Assembly: GCA_025358575.1 (NCBI GenBank)
Contig: JANYJA010000098.1
Span: forward strand, 1-32,014
Origin: Terriglobia bacterium
Lineage (GTDB): Bacteria; Acidobacteriota; Terriglobia; Bryobacterales; Bryobacteraceae
Reading direction: 5' to 3'
DNA: 32,014 bases
Both the position numbers and the translations under genes were made by a program. This document shows, piece after piece, positions 25,341 through 32,014 of this stretch (position 1 is the stretch's first letter; every line of letters begins with the position of its first letter). The notes under the pieces were generated by a model. It saw only the letters and a list, made by a program, of their open reading frames with translations, searched no databases and was not told where the DNA came from.

Positions 25341-26042
25341 GTGCGCCTGCTGATTATCGACGATGACGCAGAACTGTGCTTGTTGCTCACGGAGTATCTC
25401 GAGCGAGCGCAGTTCCAAGTCGAATGCGAGCACGAAGGCCGCCGTGGTTTGGAGCGTGCCCTGCGCGGCGAGGTCGATATCGTAATACTGGACGTGATGC
25501 TCCCAGGCATCGACGGCTTTGAGATTCTGCGGCGATTACGTGCGCAAAGTAAGGTGCCGGTGCTCATGCTCACGGCGCGAGGTGAAGACACCGACCGTAT
25601 TGTCGGCCTGGAGCTAGGGGCTGACGACTATCTTCCAAAGCCTTTCAACCCGCGCGAGCTAATCGCTCGTATTCGCGCCATCCTTCGCCGTTATGAAAAG
25701 CCTAAGAGCGGCGGCGGTGTCCTCGAAGTGAACGGCATTCGAATTGACCCTGGAACGCGAGAGGTTTTTCGACACGGCGACCCGGTCGAGGTAACTACGT
25801 TTGAGTTCGACATTCTGGAAATGCTCATGCGCGCCGCGGGGCGCGTGCTCTCCCGCGACGATTTGATGGAGCAGATGTATAACCGCAAGGCCTCGCCCTT
25901 CGACCGCTCGATCGACATGCACGTCAGTCATTTGCGGCGCAAACTGGAAGGCGACAAGCCCCTTATCAAGACCGTGCGGGGCGTGGGTTATCAGTTCTGC
26001 GCCAGTCCCCAGGAGGGTTTGGAGGAGGACACTCCCGAGTGA
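25341..26042 (+). CDS. OmpR/PhoB-family response regulator
   Basis: A 233-residue two-component regulator. The receiver domain (1-115) has the acidic pair D7-D8, phosphoacceptor D51 (VILDVMLPGIDG), T78 and K100 (LPKPF). The C-terminal winged helix (about 128-225) ends in the OmpR-type block VSHLRRKLEG...IKTVRGVGYQF and binds DNA. The start is a GTG at 25341, directly giving VRLLIIDDD. It follows the transglutaminase gene by 42 bp and overlaps the kinase by 4 nt (GTGA). The arrangement and sequence resemble CpxR-type systems, but the stimulus and targets are unknown. Confidence 0.95.
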   Translation: MRLLIIDDDAELCLLLTEYLERAQFQVECEHEGRRGLERALRGEVDIVILDVMLPGIDGFEILRRLRAQSKVPVLMLTARGEDTDRIVGLELGADDYLPKPFNPRELIARIRAILRRYEKPKSGGGVLEVNGIRIDPGTREVFRHGDPVEVTTFEFDILEMLMRAAGRVLSRDDLMEQMYNRKASPFDRSIDMHVSHLRRKLEGDKPLIKTVRGVGYQFCASPQEGLEEDTPE

Positions 26043-27346
26043 GATCGCTGTTTGCCAAGATCCTGCTTTGGTTTTTGGCGACGGTAGGAGTTACTTTCGT
26101 GGGCGTCATTGCGATCTCGACGCTCAACTTCGCTTCCCGGCAATTACCGATTTCGCGATTGCTATCTTTCCAACTCGCTGAGGCGCGCCATGCCTACGAA
26201 GCGGGCGGGCGCGAGGGACTCGGAATTTTCCTCCAACGCGTTCGCGAAGGGGCGGAAGCTGATGGCGTTCTTACCGATTCCAACGGGCGTGATGTTCTGA
26301 CCGGTCAGGACTGGTCCGAAGTGGTGCAGAAAGCGCGCCGTCCGTTTTCAATATTCGGGCGATCGCTGCCGTTCTTCCGGCGCAATCGGGCTGTGCTCCC
26401 GCGTGGCGCGCCCGATGGCAAATATTGGTGGCTCTTGCTGATCCCTCAACAGAATATAGCCTTCTGGCTGATTGCGCCGCAAAGCCTGTGGATCTTGCTC
26501 GCCGTGATCCTGCTTTGTTACGCACTGGCTCTCAATCTGACGTCCCCTTTGAGGAAGCTGCAGAAGACACTGGAGCGTTTCGGGCAGGGCGATTTCGCCG
26601 CACGCGTTGGGTCGAAGCGCCGCGATGAGCTCGGCCAGTTGACTCGCACCTTCGACCAGATGGCTCAACGCATTCAGACCCTCCTCGATGCCGAGCGCAG
26701 GCTGCTTCTGGACATTTCGCACGAGCTTCGCTCTCCACTGGCGCGGCTGGGCGTGGCGATTGAACTGGCGCGTGGACACGAGTCCCCGGAACTTCAACTC
26801 AATCGAATCGAGCGAGAAGCGGAGCGGTTGAACGCGCTAGTAAGTGAACTGCTCCAAGTCACCCGCGCCGAGGGCGATCCGACTTCGCTAAAGCGCGAGC
26901 CGATTGCCTTGCATGAGTTGATCGAGCGCATCGTGGATGATTGTCGCATCGAGGCCGAAGCGCAGGGCTGCGAGATTAATTACCAAGCTGCTTCCCGGCC
27001 CACGGTCCTAGGGGACGCAGAGTTGTTGCGTCGCGCCGCGGAGAACATTTTGCGGAATGCGATTCGTTATTCGCCCTCTAAAAGCGAGGTCGGCGTTTCC
27101 CTGTATTTGCAGAAGCCGTGGGCGTGTGTCGTTATCAGCGACTGCGGTCCAGGAGTACCCGAAGTGGCGCTGGGCCGGATATTTGAACCGTTTTATAGGG
27201 TCGAAACGGACCGCGACCGGAACAGCGGTGGCGTGGGGCTGGGACTTTCCATCGCCCGACGCGCAGTTGAGTTGCACGGAGGCCACCTCCGCGCAGTGAA
27301 TCAAAATCCGGGGTTGCGGGTGCAAATGGATTTGCCCGCGGCTTAA
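26039..27346 (+). CDS. Membrane sensor histidine kinase
   Basis: A 435-residue partner kinase of the preceding regulator. TM1 is about residues 8-27, followed by a periplasmic sensor region of about 110 residues and TM2 at about 142-164. A HAMP linker runs 166-220 (LTSPLRKLQKTLERFGQGDF). The H box has H228 (LLLDISHELRSPLARLG). The N box is AENILRNAIRYSP, and the G boxes are DCGPGVP and GVGLGLSIARR. The start is a GTG overlapping the regulator stop (GTGA). The layout is CpxA-like, suggesting envelope sensing, but the sensor region is not diagnostic. Its TAA shares a TTAA with the stop of the convergent gene. Confidence 0.94.
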   Translation: MRSLFAKILLWFLATVGVTFVGVIAISTLNFASRQLPISRLLSFQLAEARHAYEAGGREGLGIFLQRVREGAEADGVLTDSNGRDVLTGQDWSEVVQKARRPFSIFGRSLPFFRRNRAVLPRGAPDGKYWWLLLIPQQNIAFWLIAPQSLWILLAVILLCYALALNLTSPLRKLQKTLERFGQGDFAARVGSKRRDELGQLTRTFDQMAQRIQTLLDAERRLLLDISHELRSPLARLGVAIELARGHESPELQLNRIEREAERLNALVSELLQVTRAEGDPTSLKREPIALHELIERIVDDCRIEAEAQGCEINYQAASRPTVLGDAELLRRAAENILRNAIRYSPSKSEVGVSLYLQKPWACVVISDCGPGVPEVALGRIFEPFYRVETDRDRNSGGVGLGLSIARRAVELHGGHLRAVNQNPGLRVQMDLPAA

Positions 27347-28143
27347 CTGCTTTCTTTTTTTAAAATCTTAATTCCAGAGGGCAGCGCAAAAAGGCTTTCC
27401 GAAAAATTGTTGTTGATTGTCACGGTCTCCGCGTAAAGTTCGAACACCTTCTCGGTATCACGCTCACGTTGGACATCCAGCGGCCACATGACGCCACCGC
27501 CGATATCCCGATACTTCGACCACCGCGTGACTTCTTCCAAACGGTCTCTTGTGATTGGCTCACGCCGATAGAATTTCTGGCTCACGGGAAGGTGCGTGGA
27601 CCGGCTCAAATACACGGTGATGTTCCGTTGGTCGGTGTCGAAGACGTCGACCGCCTCGACTTGCTGATTTTCGAGAACCTCAAGCCCGCGAGATTCAAAA
27701 CCGAGGCCCGGTTCGCCGAGGCGCTGACGCAGCAGGTAGAAAAAATCGTGCAACGTGGAGTCTTTGAAGCGCGCCACCAGGGCATCGGCCACAGGCCGGG
27801 CGCCACGAAAGGTGACATCGAAGCCCTGATCTTCCCGAAATAGAACCGAACTTTCCTGCTTCTTGCCAAACACTTGTTTCTCTCGAATTCCGAAGAACGC
27901 CACGGGGGCTGGTTCAGGGCGGGAGAGATACTGCGTGTAAATGCGAGCAATCGAGAGGCCCGACATTTGCTCACGATAGAAGGAATAGGCGCGGCCCGTT
28001 GCAAAACGGTTGTTCATGGCACGGAAGGCACCGCCGCCTAGAGCCTCAACCGTATCGTCAATCAGTTTGCGCCCGCGATCCTGGCTGGATTCGGCGTGCA
28101 GAAACGGCGCGGGTGCCAGACAAACGAAAGATCTGCGAGTCAT
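27343..28143 (-). CDS. Exported LolA-like protein of unknown function
   Basis: A 266-residue protein with a short N-terminal export-like segment (MTRRSFVCLAPAPFLHAES). The remainder is predicted mostly beta with some helix, opening with KLIDDTVEALGGGAFRAMNN. It has regularly spaced amphipathic strands (GRAYSFYREQMSGLSIARIY, NITVYLSRSTHLPVSQKFY). The overall style is like outer-membrane lipoprotein-sorting (LolA/DUF4292-like) proteins, which I infer from the pattern and not from a definite motif. It overlaps the upstream M16-type gene by 4 nt (ATGA), so it probably works with the protease pair. That gene's own C-terminal extension looks related in style. Confidence 0.75.
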   Translation of the reverse strand: MTRRSFVCLAPAPFLHAESSQDRGRKLIDDTVEALGGGAFRAMNNRFATGRAYSFYREQMSGLSIARIYTQYLSRPEPAPVAFFGIREKQVFGKKQESSVLFREDQGFDVTFRGARPVADALVARFKDSTLHDFFYLLRQRLGEPGLGFESRGLEVLENQQVEAVDVFDTDQRNITVYLSRSTHLPVSQKFYRREPITRDRLEEVTRWSKYRDIGGGVMWPLDVQRERDTEKVFELYAETVTINNNFSESLFALPSGIKILKKESS

Positions 28144-30248
28144 GGTTTCTTGCGGAGTTCCTCTGACTTCAGCCCGGAATTGATCTTGTAACTCTGAACC
28201 GTGATGTCGGCGAACTTCTGGCCGTTTTGCGTGATCGTCATCTTGAGCGGAAGCTGCACTCCATCCACTGGTTGGTAGTCGCTGAACGTCTGCTCCACCG
28301 TCGCGGGCGGTCCCTGGGGTTGCAAAGACTGGTAGGTCTCTTTTAGCGGCAAACCGGTGCCTGGGTCCAAGATGAGACGGACCGAATTGCCGATCTTATC
28401 CTGTATTTCAATCTCGTTTTCGGACACCGCGTTTACCGTCCGGTCCGGCGAACGGTCGCTAAGAAGAAGCGGCACAAACACGCGAAAAAGCTCGGACTGC
28501 ATCTGCTTCGTTTGCGCCTCAGGAATGGGGCCACTGCCCTGCGGACTGGCGGCCCACCCGGATTTTCCGTCGAAAAAAACCGTGATCGTCCCCATGGGCA
28601 TCGTGTTGGTCTGGCGAAAAGCGGACGGACCAATCCACTGATTCGTCTGACCAATCTTCATATTGCCCCGTTGCAGTTGCGCCTCCGCGTGTGACTCCAC
28701 GTCGCGGACCGCAGCCAGCTTCTCGGCGCCACCAGCGGCTTCTTGGGCGCGCCGTAGAATCTGTTTGCCCTTCTCGATCGAAGCCTCATCCGAGGCGGCA
28801 GCTTCCGCCTTGGGTTCGGGGATGGTTATATCGAGAGGAGTCACCGAGCCTACCTGCGTCATTGGCTCGCCGAAATCCTTGGGATTTCCCACGGCCACAA
28901 AGATCAGATTTTTAGGATCGATGTATTGCTTCGCCACTCGCAGGATGTCTGCACGAGTCACGGCGGCGACAGCTTTCTGATACTGGAAGATGAAGTCCTT
29001 GGGGTAGTCGTAGTATTGATATCGAATTAGGCGGTTGAGCGTTTTTGCCGGGGTGTCGAAGTTGAACACAAAGCTGTTTACAACGGTTTGTTTAGCGGAT
29101 TCCAGTTCATCCGCCGTGACCTCGCCGGCGCGGATGCGAGCAATTTCTTCATTGACTACTTTGATTGCCTCGGCCGTGGAGAGGCTCTTGGTGCTGCCTG
29201 AAATCTCAAAGACGCCCGGATGATCGTAAGCCGCGCCCCACACCGCCGAAATGTCATACGCGTAACCAAGCTGAGTGCGCACGCGCTGAAAGAGCCGGCT
29301 GTGAAAGCCGCCGCCCAAAATATCAGCCATTACTTCAAGCGCCGGATAATCCTTATCCCGCAGCGTTCCAGCGCGCTGGCCGATGACGAACGACGTTTGG
29401 GTAACGTCCGTTTTGGTAGCTACATACACGCCTGGCGTTATCTTGTCGCTTACAGTCGGAAACGGCGGCACGGGCAGCTGGTTCACATTCCAATCGGAAA
29501 AGAGTTTTTCAATTTTGGCGCGCATTTGCGGCGCGGAGAAATCGCCCTGAATCGCCAGAACTGTGTTGGCTGGAAAGAAATAGCGCTTGTAGAATTCCTG
29601 CAGATCGGTGCGTTGGATCTTAGCTACGTTCGCATATTCCATTTCCCAGCCGTAGGGATTGTCGCGGCCATAAATAATATTGCTGAACTCACGAGAGGCG
29701 ATCCCGGCCGGTTCGTCATTGCGCCGCGAAATTCCGCTGCGAAGCTGATTCTTAGCAAGCTCGATTCGATCTTCGCGGAATTCCGGATTGGTCATGACGT
29801 CGTGGAACACCGCGAGAACGTCGTCGGTGTTTTCTTTGAGGGCGGAAAAAGTGACCGACCCAAACGTCTCGGCGATGGATGATTCCACCGAAGCCGCAAC
29901 ATTTTCCAATTGTTCGTCGAGTTCGTCGCCCGTCTTTGCCCTCGTCCCGCCAGAACGAATGATGATTCCCGTCATCGTCGCGAGACCAATCTTGTCGGGC
30001 GGATCGAAAAGGTTGCCCGTTCGGATCAGAGCGGAGCCTCGCACCAATGGAAGTTCGTGATTCTCAAGTAGCGAGAGTTGCATCCCGTTGGGCAGCGTAA
30101 CCGTAACAATCTGAGGGATCTGCACTGAGCGCAACGGCGGATATTTCAGATCTTTCGGTGAGGTAGGCACGGCTGAGCGGGACTGCCCTGGCAGGAACGC
30201 CGCGCCCAGCACAAGAATGGCAAGACCGCGAGTACGCCTCGAAATCAC
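28140..30248 (-). CDS. Catalytically inactive M16-family protein with C-terminal LolA-like extension
   Basis: A 702-residue exported protein with a signal peptide at 1-26. Residues about 45-465 form two M16 (pitrilysin/MPP-like) halves. Where the active partner has GLAHMFEHMAF, this protein has GLATMTGIIIR, so His, Glu and His are replaced by T91, G94 and I95 and the zinc site is lost. The second half keeps the R/Y block SRLFQRVRTQLGYAY (317-331), which in heterodimeric M16 enzymes helps bind substrate. Residues about 485-702 form an extra domain of beta-rich, LolA-like style (KGKQILRRAQEAAGG, FSDYQPVDGVQLPLKMTI). The start is GTG at 30248, overlapping the upstream stop (GTGA). It is probably the non-catalytic half of a periplasmic heterodimer. 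Confidence 0.9.
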   Translation of the reverse strand: MISRRTRGLAILVLGAAFLPGQSRSAVPTSPKDLKYPPLRSVQIPQIVTVTLPNGMQLSLLENHELPLVRGSALIRTGNLFDPPDKIGLATMTGIIIRSGGTRAKTGDELDEQLENVAASVESSIAETFGSVTFSALKENTDDVLAVFHDVMTNPEFREDRIELAKNQLRSGISRRNDEPAGIASREFSNIIYGRDNPYGWEMEYANVAKIQRTDLQEFYKRYFFPANTVLAIQGDFSAPQMRAKIEKLFSDWNVNQLPVPPFPTVSDKITPGVYVATKTDVTQTSFVIGQRAGTLRDKDYPALEVMADILGGGFHSRLFQRVRTQLGYAYDISAVWGAAYDHPGVFEISGSTKSLSTAEAIKVVNEEIARIRAGEVTADELESAKQTVVNSFVFNFDTPAKTLNRLIRYQYYDYPKDFIFQYQKAVAAVTRADILRVAKQYIDPKNLIFVAVGNPKDFGEPMTQVGSVTPLDITIPEPKAEAAASDEASIEKGKQILRRAQEAAGGAEKLAAVRDVESHAEAQLQRGNMKIGQTNQWIGPSAFRQTNTMPMGTITVFFDGKSGWAASPQGSGPIPEAQTKQMQSELFRVFVPLLLSDRSPDRTVNAVSENEIEIQDKIGNSVRLILDPGTGLPLKETYQSLQPQGPPATVEQTFSDYQPVDGVQLPLKMTITQNGQKFADITVQSYKINSGLKSEELRKKP

Positions 30249-31744
30249 TTGGCCCCTCCTGCGCCGACCGCCGCTGGCTGAGCCAGAAACGCAATGGTCC
30301 GCCCCTTTTCCGTGAAATACTGCCGCGCAACACGCTGCACGTCGTCGGCAGTCACCCGGTCAATCTCATCGAGCGAAATGAAGATCTTGCGCCAATCTCC
30401 ATAACCACCATACGTCGCGGTAATGAGCGCGGCCAAACCGGCGTTGCTGTCAAGTTGCCGAATCACGCCCGCCCGCGTAACGATTTTGACCCGCGCCAGA
30501 GTTTGGGCATCCACCTTTTTATTTTTTAGCTGATCCAGGACGGAATAAAAAGCTTTTTCGTTTTCGGTGGACGTTTTTCCGATAGACGGAACCAGGAAGA
30601 ACAAGTAGAGGTTAGGGTATTTTCCCCCCGGATAGGTCGCATCGCCGCCCGCGGCGAGCGAAATCTTCTTATCGCGAACCAGCTCTTTGTAAAGCGTTCC
30701 GGTTCGTCCGCCAGACAGAATTCCATTGATCACGTCGAACACCGGATCGTCTTTGTCATATTGGTCCGGCCGCTTATAAGCGATGAATTCAATCGGCTGG
30801 CTGGGGCTTTCCACCTGCGCCGATTTGGGACCGTCCTGCGGAGGCTCCTTAGTTATCACCGGCGATGGAAGCGGACGCGAGCTGATCGGACCGAAATATC
30901 GATCCGCCAGCCTGCGAGCCTCGGCCGGATTCACGTCGCCTACTATCGCGATGTTGATGTTCGAGGGTCCGTAATATTTCTGGAAGAACTGTTCGGCATC
31001 TCCGATTCGTAAGTTTTCGATATCGCTGGCCCATCCGCCTGGTCCTCGATTGTACGGATGCGCCTCGAACGCCGTCGAACCCAACACTTCAATCAGTTTT
31101 CCCTGAGGTTCGGATTCGACGCGCAGACGGCGCTCCTCGCGAACCACATCGCGCTCTTTGTAGAACTCCCGGAAGACCGGCCTCAAGAACCGCTGCGATT
31201 CCAGAAGAAACCAAAGCTCTATCCGGTTGGCGGGCAGATTGTAGAAGTAATTCGTGGAGTCTTCGCCCGTGGAGGCATTCAGACCCACACCGCCATTCTC
31301 TTCGATCAATCGCGGATAAAGATTCGGGACTACATAAGAGTTAGCCTGATCCATGGCAACTTTGAGCTCTGCCCGAAGAAGACGCACTTTATCGGGATCG
31401 GCTTTAGGACCTTTGTAACGTTCGGCGTCTAGTTGATCGTATTTTTTCTCTACTTCCGCGAGCGATTTTTTCTCTTCCGCCCAGTTAGTGGTCCCCAAAA
31501 ACTCAGTTCCTTTAAATGCCATGTGCTCGAACATATGAGCAAGACCGGTTTTTCCTAGCGGGTCATCCACTGCGCCGGCATTGACATAGGTATGAAACGA
31601 AACCACAGGCGCTTCGTGGCGCTCCAAAAGGGTAAAGTGCATCCCGTTCACGAGGGTAAACTCAGTGACTTTCTTTTCGAAGTCCTTGAGATTTTGAGCT
31701 GGCAGGGCGGAAACGGTCATTAACAGGACGACGACAAACTTCAT
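30245..31744 (-). CDS. Active M16-family zinc metalloprotease
   Basis: A 499-residue exported peptidase with a signal peptide (MKFVVVLLMTVSALPAQN). The inverted zinc motif HXXEH is H70-M-F-E73-H74 in GLAHMFEHMAFKGT. The third ligand is probably the second Glu of VVREERR (about residue 204). It is placed further downstream than usual because a charged, probably coiled-coil insertion lies at about 88-135 (EEKKSLAEVEKKYDQLDAER). The protein presumably degrades peptides in the periplasm, with the inactive partner encoded downstream by a 4-nt overlap. ATG at 31744 gives the signal peptide directly; the frame runs to 31774, but that would add a non-signal tail. It lies 32 bp after the quinol oxidase gene. 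Confidence 0.93.
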   Translation of the reverse strand: MKFVVVLLMTVSALPAQNLKDFEKKVTEFTLVNGMHFTLLERHEAPVVSFHTYVNAGAVDDPLGKTGLAHMFEHMAFKGTEFLGTTNWAEEKKSLAEVEKKYDQLDAERYKGPKADPDKVRLLRAELKVAMDQANSYVVPNLYPRLIEENGGVGLNASTGEDSTNYFYNLPANRIELWFLLESQRFLRPVFREFYKERDVVREERRLRVESEPQGKLIEVLGSTAFEAHPYNRGPGGWASDIENLRIGDAEQFFQKYYGPSNINIAIVGDVNPAEARRLADRYFGPISSRPLPSPVITKEPPQDGPKSAQVESPSQPIEFIAYKRPDQYDKDDPVFDVINGILSGGRTGTLYKELVRDKKISLAAGGDATYPGGKYPNLYLFFLVPSIGKTSTENEKAFYSVLDQLKNKKVDAQTLARVKIVTRAGVIRQLDSNAGLAALITATYGGYGDWRKIFISLDEIDRVTADDVQRVARQYFTEKGRTIAFLAQPAAVGAGGAK

Positions 31745-31776
31745 GAACTCAATGTAGCAGGAGACCCCAGTCATTA

Positions 31777-32014
31777 TTAGATTTCCGCCGACCTTCCCGT
31801 GGGTGATATCGCTTCGAGAGTTGCTCCGTTCACTGGTATGCCGCTTTCCTGGGCGTTGCGAACCCAGGCCTGGAACTCGCCGGGCGTCATCGCGACGGTG
31901 GTGAACTTTTGCTGATTAAAGCCATCGCCGTTATACATGGTGTTCTCGCCCATGAATCGGCCTGGCCTAGTCGCCTCAAGGTTGAGTTGTGTAACCATGC
32001 CCCCCATGACGGAT
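31777..32014 (-). CDS. cyoA: Quinol oxidase subunit II (CyoA-like), C-terminal end only
   Basis: The last 78 or so codons of a gene whose 5' part lies beyond the window. The residues MVTQLNLEATRPGRFMGENT, NGDGFNQQKFTTVAM and EFQAWVRNA match the C-terminal cupredoxin part of cytochrome bo3-type quinol oxidase subunit II (E. coli AGMQTRLHLIANEPG and following). Subunit II binds the oxidase core at the periplasmic face and lacks the CuA site in quinol oxidases. An in-frame ATG at 32007 could be mistaken for a start, but the frame remains open to the window edge. It is a partial gene of a terminal oxidase operon running to the right. Confidence 0.8.
   Translation of the reverse strand, partial: SVMGGMVTQLNLEATRPGRFMGENTMYNGDGFNQQKFTTVAMTPGEFQAWVRNAQESGIPVNGATLEAISPTGRSAEI

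Noticed and set aside
1-32014. CRISPR array, tRNA or rRNA genes, insertion sequences, defence islands
   Set aside because: No regularly spaced repeats, cloverleaf-like segments, transposase or integrase motifs, or known defence proteins were seen on either strand by reading.

Overview
The window is a GC-rich chromosomal stretch, densely coded on both strands, with no tRNA, rRNA, CRISPR array, transposase or integrase that I could find. Three features point to an Acidobacteriota genome of the Bryobacterales/Solibacter group. One is a secreted Ig-like repeat protein ending in what I recognise as the TIGR03437 'Solibacter' C-terminal domain. The second is a neighbouring secreted protein with sequence blocks I know from acidobacterial exported proteins. 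The third is a dnaK-dnaJ-hspR heat-shock cluster. This assignment comes from family recognition, not from a search.

Layout. Positions 1-3800 (minus) hold fdhA-fdhB of a molybdenum formate dehydrogenase. fdhA is read through an in-frame TGA that is almost certainly selenocysteine, because a near-ideal bacterial SECIS hairpin lies 11 nt downstream. Positions 3801-4342 are non-coding, with two plus-strand promoter candidates, a stem-loop and a compact three-way-junction RNA candidate. This region leads into a secreted protein gene (4343-5974), a strong terminator, and the Ig-like/TIGR03437 protein (6095-8170).

Positions 8219-12569 (minus) are dnaK, a terminator-like attenuator, dnaJ, hspR and a secreted protein. 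Divergent from dnaK are an acyl-CoA synthetase (12729), a 7Fe-type ferredoxin (14578) and an orphan 108-residue protein (14951). Positions 15279-17604 (minus) hold an Fe-S helicase of the DinG/XPD family overlapping queD. der (17654, plus) meets murJ tail to tail. The minus operon DUF255 thioredoxin-like protein, tpx, murJ spans 23007-18952.

On the plus strand from 23053 are fumC, a transglutaminase-like protein (4-nt overlap), and an OmpR-type response regulator with its histidine kinase (4-nt overlap). The last block (minus, 32014-27343) has the 3' end of a quinol oxidase subunit II (cyoA-like), an active M16 zinc protease, a catalytically dead M16 partner with an extra C-terminal domain, and a LolA-like exported protein. 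The last three genes are joined by 4-nt overlaps.

Together the genes describe an energy-metabolism and cell-envelope neighbourhood: formate oxidation, fumarase, quinol oxidase, ferredoxin, peptidoglycan precursor flipping, periplasmic proteolysis and exported Ig-like proteins. Housekeeping stress and GTPase genes are interspersed. I found no clear novel defence or mobile system. The items most worth following are the SECIS-dependent FdhA, the three-way-junction leader RNA, the Tpx lacking its usual resolving cysteine, and the M16 pair with its LolA-like extension.
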